DNA of 64,000 bases from Toxoplasma gondii ME49 (GCF_000006565.2 NC_031480.1:4561529-4625528); one strand, 5' to 3'; positions 21,698 through 35,118 are shown, numbered from the stretch's first letter. Made by a program: numbers and translations. The notes: a model not told the origin generated them from the sequence alone.

Positions 21698-23446
21698 CTC
21701 AGCGGAATCAAGATTCTGCTGGAAAACTCTTGACTGCTGAGTCAACCGGACTCAGAGAGCAGCGCTGGTATGCTTGACCGTCTCCCCTGCCGGAGGAAAG
21801 GGTCGGGTACCCGACTTCAAACGAGCCTGCAAAGAGGAGCAGTCCAGAGGTGAGCAGAGACTACAATAAAGATGTCTAGAAGTAAAGGGTATCCGTTACC
21901 ATCTAGATGCACATCCAGCAAACCCGTTTGCGTAAAGTTGGTCTGCGAGATGTCCGCAAGCAGCTGCGAAACGCGCCAAGTCTTCATGCCTTTCCTGTCG
22001 CTTCCCCGAGAGGCAGACGAGTCAAATGCTTTGCACTATCCCTGTGTTGCACGGGAATGTCTTTGCGTCGTTTCACATACTCATTGACTTACTTGTGCCA
22101 TTAACGAGGACTACAAGATTGAATTTCGTACCGATTCCGCTTGCTTCTTGCCGCACAATGCTTTCGTGTTGACACGTGTAGCGCTATGCCTCGAGCGCCG
22201 CGCGGTGTATAGACACCAAGGGCTGGTAAGGAACAGAGAGCTTGCCGTGTGCCCCGGCAGTGGATACCGGAACAGAAACGGCGCCTTCGCTTAGTGTGCG
22301 TCTACAAATTACGCGCCGAAAATTGCGTGTTCATCTTTGGCGTTCGTTAGGGGTCTTTCTAGTCTCTATCGAATGGTAAGCCTCTCCGGAGAGACACTTT
22401 TTTAGCGGAAATCGAGGCAGCCGCAAGACTCATAGTCCGTGGTGTGTTGCGTGGAAGGTTGCACGCGCGCTCCAGCTGAGTCCCCAGGCAAGTTGATACC
22501 AACCCTGGACAGAGTAAGACGGTGCATCTGGGAGACGCTGCCACAGCATGCGGCTCCAAAATTGTGCTGGCAGCACCGCATCTCCCGGGTGCGCGTACCA
22601 TCGTGTTAACGGGACACCGGAGAGAGAGGTTGCTTCACCTGGTACATGCAATCTGTGCAGGGGTCTGGGCGTTTGTGCATCAGGACTCAGCTTTTTTCAT
22701 TTCTGCAACCGCGTCCTTCCGCGTTGCATGTGACGCGATGACCCATTGCGACCTCTTCCTCCGGCGAACGGCCTTCGCAGGGGCTGCGTGCCAACCGAAA
22801 AATTTTCCGAAACAAGAAGCTGTCCAGATCGACGCGTGCCTCCCTCGAGAAAATCCCTGAGCCTCCGTTGTCCCCTTCTTGGGTGCTGTCTCGGCATCCC
22901 GGCTGCCGACGGTTCCGGCGTCCGCTTTGCCCCCCGTTTTCCCGTGTTTCGTAAATATTCGCTCTGGGCACTGCGCTGTCGCTTTTTTGCACTGTGGGGT
23001 CGGTTTCCCCCGTAAATTGCACCGGACCGTCGCTCCTCTCTTTTTCGCGTGCTCGTTTTCTGCGCCGGTAGGTTGGTGCGGCAGAGCGACTCGGGGGGCT
23101 CCAGAGAGTTGGCAGCTCGGCATCGTTCTGTAATATCCGTCGCGACTTCTGTACGTATTACCGCATCGTTAGTTGTCCACGCATTGTCGCACCGTCTTGT
23201 TCACACGAAGCTCCTCATGAAGTGAGGACGTAGTGATGCAGCTTCAGCTCACTCCCTCAAGTCCTGCCATCTGCTCGGCTGATTGCCTATTTGCGGTGGC
23301 CGTGTGGCTGGAGGCGGGGAAGTCATCCATTTGGCAGCACGCGACTGGGTGAGAATCCAGTTTTGAGAGGCTTCGGCAACACCGTGTCAATTTTACAGTC
23401 AACTGGCTAAGCATCATTGGAAGACTCACTCGAAAGTCCCATCAAG
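21698..23446. other. Divergent promoter region, no gene
   Basis: 1.75 kb between the divergent starts of the helical-repeat gene (minus) and the secreted gene (plus). Only short open frames occur. It must carry both promoters and 5' UTRs; no specific element could be assigned with confidence. Confidence 0.5.
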
Positions 23447-24781
23447 ATGAACGTGAAGTCGTGGGGGATGGTTTTGTTTCTCGTCCTCGTTGCAATTGCA
23501 ACAGGACCTAACCAGATAGAGGCTAAAGGCTTCAGAGCTGCAATGAAAAATTGTAAGTACTGAGAAAGTCATACCAGTAGACAAGGCGCGCTGCGGCAGC
23601 TCTCAGAGACTGCGGACGAGTGTCCTTTGGTGGTTCCGATAGTGTGCAACGCATCTGCGTGGTTGCGTGGGACTCCAGGGTAGTCAGGGGCAAACAGCGA
23701 ACACCCTGTGGACTTCCAATTCTACGTAGCTCGGGGACCCTGGTCAAATGCGCCTTTCCCGAACGTGTTTCGTTCTCATAGAGACGGTGCAGTCGGGACT
23801 TGCCTAGGTTTTAGCTTGTGACTTTCACTGCGAGCCGTGGCGCCGTGAGACGTTACCTGTTTTGTTTTTTGCGGATTGTCTGCAGTGTTCGGCCGGCTTT
23901 TCGGAAAAAAACCCCAGCAGCAGGAAGAAGCCGAAGTTCCCGCTGAGGAAAAAGGAGAGGGCACTGTGACTGCGTACCAAGGATCGGTGCGGCACAGCGG
24001 GACAGCGCCAAACCACAGAGCGATGAGCTATGAGACAAGACCCTCTTTTAATCTTTTGTACGGGGATCTCGGCCGGTACGGCTCGGAAGACGTCATAACA
24101 GAGTTGGAAGCGGGTTTCCACAATTTTGCCGCGAACTTGTATCAAGGTCAAGTGATGATGCGAGCAGCTCTATCTCGATTGGCGACGGCAGTGAAAAGAG
24201 TGGTGCTGCCAATTGCTGGTGACCATGCGACGAATCTGTGGTACATCCGGCAGCGCACCGTCAACCTGTATTTCGACAGTCGAGCGCTAGCATTGCGGTG
24301 CCTGTACATCGCGTACTTCCCAATTCCTGCCACCTCGTTCAGGGACACAAGAGATATCGCCTACCGAAAAAGAAAGTTACTCCACTTTCTTGGCACGTAC
24401 TACATGCTAGATGCCCGGCTCACGCTTCTCATTCGCTTCATGAAGGGTCTCTTGTCGACAGTTGCAGAAGTCTTCATGGCGCAGAAAGGAACCAAATATA
24501 ACGCGATGGGGCAGGTTATCCAGACAAGCGGCTTGTATTTGGTAGACGGATTCACTCTGTTGTTAGAGACGTTGGCAGGCCTGAAGGAGGCAGTTGTGTC
24601 GTCTCTCGTTTTCCCTCATCCCCGGGAGAGGGTGTATCGGGCACTGCATCGGACGGGTTTGAATTCACATCATATTTTGAACGCCGCGAAGAGTGCCATT
24701 GATACAAGTGTTGAGTTCCGCCGCGGGCAGATCGGGCAAATAGCTGGAACGGAGAAGCATGAGGATACTTCCGCGTTTTGA
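23447..24781 (+). CDS. Secreted protein with amphipathic basic helix, two exons (333 aa)
   Basis: Exon 1 23447-23552 starts at ATG in MNVKSWGMVLFLVLVAIATG, a clear signal peptide. Donor GTAAGT. Exon 2 23886-24781 follows acceptor TTGTCTGCAG; the split codon makes Leu and the total is 334 codons including TGA. Right after the signal peptide the mature protein begins KGFRAAMKNLFGRLFGKK, a short basic amphipathic helix able to bind membranes. An acidic Gln/Glu linker follows, then about 250 residues of mostly helical, Tyr- and Arg-rich sequence (FNLLYGDLGRYGSEDV; YIRQRTVNLYFDSRALALR; KLLHFLGTYYMLDARLTLL). I see no transmembrane helix beyond the signal. This is the architecture of a dense-granule or rhoptry cargo protein. 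I do not recognise the individual member and assign no function. Confidence 0.88.
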
Positions 24782-25692
24782 GGTGCACCATCTGGTACGT
24801 TGCACCCTCCAACGAGCGCGAGAGGAGAGTCCGTCTTCGAATGGGCCGGGGCATGAAGATGTCCGTCGAGAATCTGTCAAATACTGCGTGCACCTTCACA
24901 TGGTGCTACTTTGGAATTCTTTTGCGGGAACTGGGTTCACAGGAAGCAGCTGGCAATCGCTTGCAAGGTTTCAGGTCCGGCTGCACACGAAGATCTGCGT
25001 ACAGCAGACGACTTGCCTTGACGGTTTGCCGCTTGGTGGTTCGTGCGTGCAAGCCTCGCACAAACCAGTGATTATATAGAGTTTCAGTGATGTAAAGGGC
25101 GGCCACGAACACCTTAGATTCGTTTTATGAGTGTTGCGGGTAGCTGTTTTCTACACCGTACGGATGGCCGCTTGCCTCTATCTGTTAGGCGTCATGCAGC
25201 GTAGATAACGGAAATCCAAAGGAAGGACAGGCAGACAACGCCGTGGCAGAGAGAGTTGAACAAAACAATGATTTGATACCCTACACCTGTTCCAACTTGG
25301 CTGTCGTGAGCATTGTGGACTAATTCTGTGATGCTTCTTGTTAGGTGCCTGTCCATTTTCATTCAACAAAACATTAATAATATTTGAACGTGAGATGCGG
25401 TTTCGAATAGCGCCACCACTTGTGCAAAACCTGTGTGTTCCTCGGACTGTCTTACTTCCGACACAGCTTGCCGTTTGAGTAGTAGAATCTATTTGCAGAT
25501 CGGGTTGCCCGTACCAAGCCTGTTCCTCGAAGAGTACACATCTCACTCTTCAGCTGAATACCGCAGTGCAGTTGCGGGTGTGTGTACACCGCCGTGGCCG
25601 TCGGAGCATCATGGCGTCTGGGCAAGTCACCAACCACAAATGTTGTTCTGCAATCGGGCCGACGTTCTTGCTTTGACAAAAACAGAGCCACA
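24782..25692. other. Intergenic between two secreted genes
   Basis: 0.9 kb holding the 3' UTR of the first and the promoter of the second secreted gene. No supported open frame. Confidence 0.5.
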
Positions 25693-26325
25693 ATGCGCAT
25701 CACTTTCTGTAGCATCGTGTGCTTCGCAGTGTACGCGTCTGGAGCATTCTTGCTTCATGATGGCATACCGTCTAAAGCTGCGAACGTGACTGACAAGCGC
25801 ACTACTACACAGACTATGGGCGACATGCTGAACGAGAGAAGGCTAGCGTCCTCTCACAGACACACCCCTGGTGGCTTTGTCGACAAAACCCTTCACCCAA
25901 AACGATATGATAAATTCGTTAAGATGCACTTCAGAAGCACGGAAAGTAAGACAGATGTAACCGACACAAAACCGGGACCTTTTTATCAACTACATGAAGC
26001 AAGTGCAGGAGGCGCGGAACGCAGTCCAGCTGGAGAGGCAAGCCGCAAGGAAACGCATAAAGGAACGTCTGCTTCAGAGGACTGTGCAGAAGAGGAAAAA
26101 CAAATAGATGCAGCGGAGCAAAAAGTTCAGGATGCTCGTGCTCAGCTCGAGAAGCATCACAGAGAACCGGCGCAGAAGAAGGCAGAGCATCTGCAAGACC
26201 GGGCTAAAAAGATATCGAGGGAGGCGGAGGAGGAGGAGGAAGCAGAGGAAGAGGCGGAGGAGCACCACGACAGTGAAGCAGAATCAAACTCACACGATGT
26301 GTTCTTACGCACTCCACGGACTTGA
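25693..26325 (+). CDS. Small secreted coiled-coil protein with Glu-rich tail (210 aa)
   Basis: Single open frame from ATG 25693 (MRITFCSIVCFAVYASGAFL, signal peptide) to TGA 26323. The frame is open further upstream, but the hydrophobic leader fixes this start. After a variable segment with HPKRYDKFVKMHF, residues about 135-180 form a charged coiled coil (EEEKQIDAAEQKVQDARAQL). This passes into a run of Glu (EAEEEEEAEEEAEEHHD) and ends DVFLRTPRT. There is no transmembrane segment and almost no Cys after the signal. It is probably exported into the parasitophorous vacuole; this is inferred only from the signal peptide and style. The gene lies 0.9 kb downstream of another signal-peptide gene in the same orientation. 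No homologue is recognised. Confidence 0.8.
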   Translation: MRITFCSIVCFAVYASGAFLLHDGIPSKAANVTDKRTTTQTMGDMLNERRLASSHRHTPGGFVDKTLHPKRYDKFVKMHFRSTESKTDVTDTKPGPFYQLHEASAGGAERSPAGEASRKETHKGTSASEDCAEEEKQIDAAEQKVQDARAQLEKHHREPAQKKAEHLQDRAKKISREAEEEEEAEEEAEEHHDSEAESNSHDVFLRTPRT

Positions 26326-29312
26326 ACATTCTGACATTACACTCATCGCTGTGAGGGACATTTCCTCGTTATCTCTATGTGTCTATGACAGACTGCTGCT
26401 CAGGGCAACTGATGTGATGTGCTTTGTTTCTTGTGAAACGCTTTTATCCGCAGTGAGGAGTGTACGGAGTCGGGTTCCTAGATACTTCGACTACTCGACC
26501 ATGTCATCTTTTTTTGTCCAAGTCACGCCTCAATGCGCCCAAACATTATCTGAAAGTGGACTCTCCGTACTCGTCAACTAAAGAGCAGAACACAGACACA
26601 TAAGTGACATCGGCAAGCACGCACGTTACCGAGTACGTGTACCACATAACCAATTACACAGACGTCCCTGTGGCCGTGGGTTGACTCTTTTCACAAAGTT
26701 GGCGTTTCTTCACAAATATCTACAAATGTTGCAAAAGCGTAAGCGAACAGAAAGCACCAGAATCGGCCGTTCACAACCAGAACCGAAACCTGGAGTTTTC
26801 AACTTCGATCTGAAACTTAGACACTGAGCCCCTTAACAATCCTAAACAGGGACAAATCCTCCTTAACAGGGACGAGCTGTTCCCTGTGAATGCGACTCTA
26901 TTTGTCGAAGTGATTCTTAGCTGTTTGGTGAACGACTAGAGTTGAGTGTCCATGGCCGACAAAACGAAATGCTTGCCGGTGCGCCTACACTACTGAAGAA
27001 CTCCCACTAGTATGTGTCAGTGACAGTACAGCAACTCGACGGGACCGGCGATTAGAAGGTATTGAAGCATCACTCTCTGCTGCAGCGCATATCGCGATGT
27101 CGCTTCACCTGTGTCCCGAAAGAGTCGCTTCTCATCTAAAACAGCAGGGATCCGGTCTGTCTGGCGACAGCCTCCCAAACTGTGTCTATCGCAGGATCAC
27201 TTGCTGCATGCCCCTCGATACAAACTGAGGTGGGCGCATGCACCGTGTAACAGCAATGTTTCCTACTTGGGGCCAGTAACAGTGCAGACACGACACAAAA
27301 AGCTCCAGGACTGTCACCGAAAACAGTGAACAAGATGGCAGTGTGCGCCCGTGTGCAGCATGTGCTTGATGGGGGCGACCGACGCCGCAAGTGACCGCCC
27401 GCCGACGGAGCAGGTGCAGTAGCCCGCGAAAAAACAAACTACGCTTCTACATTTCTTCAGGTCCTTTGCTGTGCTGCGCTTGAGAAGAGAACTGCACCAT
27501 CTAGTTCCGGTTCGACGCCTTTCACATGAGGGGTCCGTTGTCGTCCAGCGCAGACAGCTGTCCACCGGGACACAGGCACACTTTTCCGTCGCGAAGGTAC
27601 CCCGTCAGCCACAACCAGAACAGCTGACGAAGCGGAGTCGTCCTTTTGTTGTGAACTCTCTCGTTTTCTCTGCTGTTGGCTGCCCGTGTGGCTTGTGACA
27701 CGCGACTGTGTGAGGAAGGCGACTGTCTCGTTCACAAAAGGATCGGCAGCTCCGCGTCGTTTTCTCACGTCCGTGGCCGTTCGTTTTTTGGCCGCCGCGT
27801 GGGCAAAGAGTCTTTGCTTCTGCTTTTTCCCATCGCAAATCCACTGAAACATTCCCCTTTTCCATCCTCCTCCCTTGTTGGGATTCGGTTCTCGTGTGCT
27901 CGTGTCTTTCACCTCTTTCTTCACTGGGAGTTCTTTCGCGGCGGAGTCGTTCCGTCCACAGGTAAGTCCAACTCTCTGTGTCTCTTGTGTCCCCCCATAG
28001 TCTCTTCTTCCTCGCTTTCAAAGCTCCCCCGATGCATGTACGTTTTCCTTCGACTCTCCACCGTTCTTCCAGCTGCCTAACAAGATCGCTACTGTCGCTT
28101 TCTCCCCACCTTGAAATCCCCCTGAACTACTCAAGTCTACCAGTGCGCTCTCCAGTTCAACGCGAGCCGTGAAGACAACCAGAACGGTGAGCAACCTCTA
28201 CCGGGGGGCGTCCGTCTCCTCAACTCGTCCACTTCACACCCGTCTCTAGGGTGACAGCCTGCCTTTTGCGCGTCGATTCTGTGTCGCTGGCACTCCTTTC
28301 CCGTGAGCACTGAGCTCCTTTTCAGCCGCGAAGACCTCCAACTCTCCTGCTGATTTAGAGACAAGGGAAAATCGCACTGCTTTTACGTGTGTGCGTGAGC
28401 GGAGGGTTGCGAAGAATTTCGTGTCCACTGGACTCCAAACTCGCGACGCTTCTGTAGCCTTCGTTTTCAAATCTCGATCCAGTCTCTCGTCGTTCGTCGA
28501 TTCTGCCGTCACAACATCCACGTTTTGCACGCTACTTCCCGCCGCCGGTCATCTGTCTCACTGCAGATCCCTTCAAGTTTCTTCCTGTCTTTCCATAGCC
28601 TCTATCGACTGGCGCAGCGACTCGTGTTCCTACCTCGTCACTGTTCGTTTGCATGCAGAGCTTCTCTGACAAAGGGTGCAAGTCCTACGCCTCGAGGTTT
28701 CCGTCTGCACAACGCTGCGCCGTCTTCACGTCGCGCGTCCGCCTCGCTATATGTACACCCGGTGTCCACAACGTCCTGAATTCATCGCAACTTTCGGCAT
28801 CGGCGGACATCGTTCTTTCGAGACTTGTGCACTTGCACACATCTCCGTCTCTGCTCGGTCTCGGCTTCACTCCTTTTTCCTTCTCTCCCAATTTCGGAGT
28901 AGTTCTCTTCTTCTGCCTCAAACTCTTTTCGTGTAACTGCTCGTTTCCTCGCTTCCCTGGAAGATTTAGAGCGACCTCTAGTAGCGAGAGGGACTCGCGA
29001 CGAGGTTCGAGACTTGCGGAGCACGCGTCCTCCCGCAACGCTCCTCAGTTTGCTGGGATTCAACGCCCATCTCCGTTCTCTTCCACTCGCCATTCTGCAT
29101 CGAAACGACAAATCAGCTGTCAACCGAGGAACAAACCTAAGAGTGACCGCGACTGTCTAGGTGACATTTGGCAAACGCTACACCGCTCGACGGAACGCCC
29201 TGTGTGGCTGCGCAGGCACGAAGTTCAACACGCTCAGGGAACAGCAGAGCCGTGGCTGCGAATCTCCTCGCCGTTTCTCGCGCCCTGTGGAAATCTCTGA
29301 AGACTCGCAACC
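26326..29312. other. Intergenic and exportin-1 5' leader
   Basis: 3 kb upstream of the exportin-1 start. From about 27640 to 29310 the plus strand is strongly pyrimidine-rich, as in long Toxoplasma 5' UTRs. A canonical donor CAG|GTAAGT occurs at 27962, and a possible acceptor TTTGCATGCAG ends at 28658, so a 5' UTR intron is possible. Open frames here (for example 28653-29300) are Ser/Arg/Leu-rich, have no recognisable features and end just before the exportin start. I treat them as UTR. Confidence 0.45.
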
Positions 29313-32300
29313 ATGTCGCTTTCAGATCCTCGCGCTCTCCTCGACGCCAGCATCCCCTTCGACGATGCGAAGGTCGCCCTCTTGGACCAGGTCGTCGCTG
29401 CCATGTTTGGCACGACTGACAATCACTCAGTAAGCACAGAAACTGGAAAAGAAGGTCTTCCTCCACATACGTACTCACATGTACGTATACATATATATGT
29501 TCAACTAGATACTTGAGGAACATGGCGTTATATATATATATATATATATATATAGATATATACGTATATATATATATGCATATATATTTGATCACATAAT
29601 GAGACCTAATGCCGCCCACCATTAGTAGATGACAGCGCGATGGTAGGTCTGGGTCTCTGTCTCTCCCTGTCTGTAGTATGTGGCCTTGGAGCGACAGGTA
29701 TATGCATATGGATCATATATATATATATATATATTCATATATATATATATATATTTTTATACATATATGAGCCTCATGCATAGAAAAAGAAGCGTGCTGG
29801 TCTCCAGAATCTTTGAATACGCAGCCGACGGGAGAAGAGGGGGAAATGGACGTAGAAGGAAGGCGTAACGAGACGAAGAGGACGGAGTTTCACGGGCATG
29901 TCTCGCACATGCTTCTTGAAGGGGGTGTTAAGGCCGGAAGCGACAGACTAAGTCCAACACACTGAAGGACGGGAGAAGAGACAGGAAGGACAGAGCGGGT
30001 GAACAAACAGAGCACGCGCATGCAGCTCAAAACAAAAACGTTTCATCTGCTACAGAGATGTCTACGCGCCCGCATGCATTTGTGTATCCCCCACGCTCCG
30101 TGAAAGAGACAGGTATTTCTAGATGCGCGGAACCAAGAGGAAATGGGGAAGAGTTACGCGAAGGTCTGAGCATGCAGAGAGCAATCTGTAGAGGCCAAGT
30201 GCGTTGAAAATCCTTTCTCTTTCGACAGAACCTTTTCTCGTTGTGGACCAAGAGACCGCGGATAGAGTGCAGCTTATTTTCTGCTAATGCGTCTACTTTT
30301 TGACATGCTGCCACAACAATCTTGCATGCTGTAGCCTGTTCGTTGAATCTGGAGTGACAAGCTCTCTCCTCTGTAGGAAATTGCATGCGCATTCACACAG
30401 AAGATAAGAGGGTGACTCTGAGAGTCTCTGCTCCCTCGGGTTATGCTTACTGAACTCGAGAGCTGTCACGCACGAGCGCGTGCGAGTGGTAGACAAAGAC
30501 GTTCAAGATGGTGGAAGCAAAGGAAGGAAATGAAATCGAGAGAACAGGAAAATAGGTAAAGGAAGCGAAATAGGTAAAGGAAATAAAATACAGAAAGGTG
30601 ACGCGTTTCGAGTTTTTCTGCTTCTCAGCGCGACGTCGCACATAAAGTTCTGGGAGAGTTCAAAAACATGCCTGAAGCTTGGAGCTACGTCGCCGTGATT
30701 CTCAACAAGTCTCAGGATGCCAACACAAAATTCGTCGCTCTCCAGATTCTTGAAAACACGATCCAGGTAAAGGTGTTGCGACAAGATTATATCGTGAAGA
30801 AATACCTGCAAGTTCCTCTGCGTTTTGCACACCCACGCCATATATATATATATATGCACATGCATGTAAATGCCTATGTATATGTACGTATAGATATGGA
30901 TGTATTTGTTTGTGTTAAAATGTGCGTATGTGCATATATCCATATATGTTTAGGTAGACGGGTGTATGCGGATATAGTTAAAGGAGAGACTTGCCAATTA
31001 TGGCAGGTTTCTTATTTCGTAAGAAGATATTTGGAGGCAGGGCCGAGGGTGCCGAAGTCCAGGGTGCGATTTGCAGCTTCCTCTCTTTCGTATGTCGTTT
31101 CGTGCTCTTCTCTCTTGTGTGTCTGCTGCCTTCTCTCTGCCTTTTCTTCTCTCTTCCTCTCTCGCTTTTCCTTTTTCTCTCTTTCTCTGTCGCTCGTGTA
31201 TGTATCCACTTGTGTCGCGTTGTCCACTGTGTCTCCTTCCGCTAGACGCGCTGGAACGTCTTGCCGGACGCGGAGCGCAATGGCATCAAGGTTTTCGTCA
31301 CAGACCTCGTCATCCGTTTGGCCAGCGACGAGAAGGCCTGCCAGACGGAGAAGCACTTTGTCAACAAAGTCAACGAAAACTTGATTCAGGTTCGTGTCTA
31401 CGTCCTCAGCGACGACCGGGGAAGTCTCAGCTTTTCAAAGACTCTCCTCACTCGTTGGCTCGCGTCCTCAGTCTCTCTTCTTTCGTCTCTCTCTCTCCCC
31501 TGCCTTAGATCGCCGTGGTTGTCTCCTCTGCTCGTGTCCTGCCTTCAGTCTTTCCCACCTGTTGATCTTCTCGCGAGACGTTTTCTCTTGATATCTCTTT
31601 TTTCTTTCGTCTTCGCTGTCGGTTTTGTGTCTCTTGGCAGTTCGAAGGCCTACAGAGTCTCTGTCTGTTCCGACGCTGTCTCTGCGCAGCTCCACGTCTC
31701 CCCACTTTCGTGTGTCTCTCCCTTCTCTCTCCTCTCGTGTTTCTCCCCCTATTATCTCTTTCCCTGCCTCCTCCTCTCGTCTTGTGTCCTCGTTTCCTGT
31801 TTCTCCTTCTCCGCTTTCTGGAAGCGCGGTGGGAGCGAGACCGGCTTCGGACTTCAGTCTGTCTGGCCGCCGGCCGGGGCTCTCTTCGCAGACCCATAGC
31901 TGTTCTTCGTCCTGTGCTTTGCGGCCGCAGAGACCGCAAGTGGACTGGTCTTCGTTCCACGAACCAACACGGTTGTGTCTTTTCCGTCTTTTTGCACGAA
32001 GACGAGTCTTTCCGCTTGGCAAGGCACATTTTTCCACTTGGGGAGACAAGTCTCGTTCTTTTTTTGCGAAGTCTGTTTTCTTAGACACGCGCTTTTTGCA
32101 TGCGTCGCGCGTCTGCTCCTCACACGCGCGAGTCGCCTGCATGCACGAAGGAAGTGACTAGAACGAAGGATTCTGCGGATGCGAAGGCCTGAGAAAAGCC
32201 GGGATGCGTGTCTGTCGGATCTTCAGATCGTAAAGCAAGAATGGCCGGACCGGTGGCCGAGCTTTATCACGGAGATCTGCCAGTCGAGCAAAGCCAGCCA

Positions 32301-35083
32301 GTCGATTTGCGAAAACAACATGCGGCTGCTGAACATGCTGTCGGAGGAAGTCTTCGACTTTGGCCGCAGCGAAATGGTGTCGAAGAAAGTCGAGAAACTG
32401 ATGACGCAGCTGACTGCGCAGTTCCAGGAGGTCTTCGACGTCTGCATGTTTGTGTTGAAGAGCTTCGTAGTCAACGCAGCGGCGATGAAGGAGAGTCTGG
32501 TGCAGCAGACGCTGAAGTGTCTCGCCCATTTTCTGAAGTGGATTCCCCTCGGTTTCGTCTTCGAAACGGATCTGATCGAGACGCTGCTTCAACATTTCTG
32601 GGAGCCAGTGCAGTTCCGCGCCGACTGCCTCCGGTGCGTCACGGAAATCGCCTCTCTGCAGCTCTCGAAGGAAGAGACGCAAGTGTTTCGCGAACGCCTC
32701 GCCGTGCTCTGGCTTGAACTCGTAGGCAAAGTCCTCGCGCTGCCTCCGCAAACTCTGCGCTTCGAAGACGCCGGACAAGTTCCACCCCAAATGCGCCTGT
32801 TTTGGGAGACGATCTACTGCCAGCTCTCCCTCTGCCTCACAGGTCGGAGACCGCGACACACGCCCCAGTCAAACCTCAGCGGAACGCTCTCAAGTGGAGT
32901 TGTGCGCAGCCTGGGGACAGAACAGTTGTTTTCATTGTGGCTCTCGGTCCTCAGAAGATGCTTGCGAGTCCGGCATCGCTGCTCTCGACCTCTCTAGAAC
33001 TTTTTTCGCTGCTGCACATTTCCCCCGCAAAACTCCCGAGGTCCAAAAAATACACAAACACACAGACGACGTTCGGTCGAAAGGTGCATTCGTGATTCGA
33101 AGCCGGCCGAAAGGACTCAATAATAACAGGTCCCCTCCACAACATAGTGTTTCACCCTCTGTAAAACATGTTTTGAATACTCCATACATTGCTTGTACCT
33201 CTCTGCGTTGCGCCTCTGTTTCGGGAAGACCGACTTCTTCGTGTAGCCTTGTGTGCGCCTTTCTCTGAAGGCGACGCTGCTTAGTGTCTCCACTGCTTCG
33301 TGTGTTTCGCATCCGCTTGGAAATGCGTGGATGTGGTGCCATGGTTTCGGTTTCAGCTTTTCTGAAGAACCACCGAGAAAACATCGCGGAGCCTCTGGAC
33401 AAGGAGAGAAACGGACAAGCGTGTGTGCAGATGCTCCAGCAAGTCGCAGCCATGACGGGTCTGCAGCACGACGAAACCTTCCAAATTTGTCTCGATTTTT
33501 GGTTTTCATTTGCGGAGAAGCTCCTCAACGAAGTCCACGAAGTTGTCAAGGTGAGCTCCTGCATACACTGCTGCCCTGCTGGTCCAGAGCGACGTGCGGC
33601 TCTCCCATGTTCCCAGTCGCGTTCAGCGATTCCTTGTCCTGTGCCAGTTAGTTACCGAGGCCTCGAGTCATAGGCGGTGAACGACGCTCGACGTTTCCGG
33701 CAGTCCGACGCATTAACCTTTCCGCAATTCCTGATACAGCGACACCGTCCCTGGGGTCATCGCAAGAGGCGCAAGCAGGCAACACGATCCCTCCTCGCTG
33801 TCGTCGTTTTTTACTGGAAATATCTGCTCCAGTTTTTCTCTCAGAGGACCAGTCCCCTCTTGTTCTCTCACCGTCTCTTCCACGGCGAGCCACGCGCTTC
33901 TCTTTCACCACTGTTTCCGGTGTGCATGCACCTTTACTTGTGAATCATGCCTCCGAGCTTCGACGTCCAGACCAAGATACACTGTCTCTCGCAGCACGGT
34001 ATTTCGCTTTCTCGGAGACAACGCAGAGTGCCAACGCCCAGGTGCTTCAGCGAAAACCTTCCAGAGATGTGTCGTAATTCAAAAATCTTCAAAGAGACTT
34101 TCCGTTTCGTTCGCAGCGGCAGAACAACGGTGCCCCTCAGCAGCCGCCGCTGATGCTCTCCATGCCGTCAAGTGAGTCGGTTGCTCTCGAATTTTACCTG
34201 AGTTTTCTTCGCGCATGCAGTCTCGCTTTTCCTTGAAGACGTCGCTTTCTCAGCGAAAAGAAGTTTCTCCACACAACATCCCTGCATCTGCCAAGAAGAC
34301 GAGTACTTGTACGGGCAAAGAGAGTCGACGTAGAGTGCAAGTTTCCGTTCTCCCTGTCCTGTAGCGTTTCAAGACCTACAACCCATCTCGAATCTCAGTG
34401 GACATCTGTGCACTTCCAGACATCGTGGAAAGCGTTTTCGCCTGGAGTTTTCGGGAGGTGAAAGCCGTGTCTGCCGTTTACAGATGTATCTTTGAGCGGT
34501 TGTCTCCTGCCTACACACTTGGAAAGTTTGCCACCTTGCAGGCATTTCTCTTTCCAGTAGACCCTTCGACTCTCCTTTTACACTGTCCTCTTTCCACTGA
34601 GCTCTGTCATCGGCTTTCTGGACGCTTGCATGCCCCATACACGCTTTGTTGACGTCGGCGTCTCAGCTAACCTTTTTGTCTGTCCCCCTGCAGGCGCGGA
34701 CGCGGCAGCTGCAAACGCGCTCGATGCGCTGCGTCTGCCGTGCAGCTCTTCAGAACTTTCCTGGAGAGTGAAAATGTATTCTGGAGTTTTGAATCAAGTC
34801 AGGAAGGTGATGATTCGCAAGATGGCCAAGCCCCAGGAGGTGTACATACAGTTCGACCAGGAAACGGGCGAAGTCACGAGAGACCACGAGGTAGACACCG
34901 GTAAGAAAAAGTTGAAAGTCTCTTCTGTCTCGAAATAGATCCATCGGACTCGAGTCCATTCAGGCGAATGACCTCCAATCATGAAACGCTTGCTTTTACG
35001 GTCTCTCGACTTCTTTTCTACCATTCCTCGACAAAAGCAATCAGAGATGTTCTTCGCAACAGAGATGAATATATATGTATACG

Positions 35084-35118
<35 letters not shown>

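Noticed and set aside
28653..29300. 215-codon plus-strand open frame just before exportin-1
   Set aside because: Pyrimidine-rich leader translated as Ser/Leu/Phe/Arg with no recognisable feature. It ends 13 bases before the exportin ATG, so it is most simply 5' UTR.
31468..32142. 224-codon minus-strand frame in exportin-1 intron 3
   Set aside because: The intron is CT-rich on the plus strand, so the minus strand gives Arg/Glu/Lys-rich open frames without stops. No splice or start evidence.
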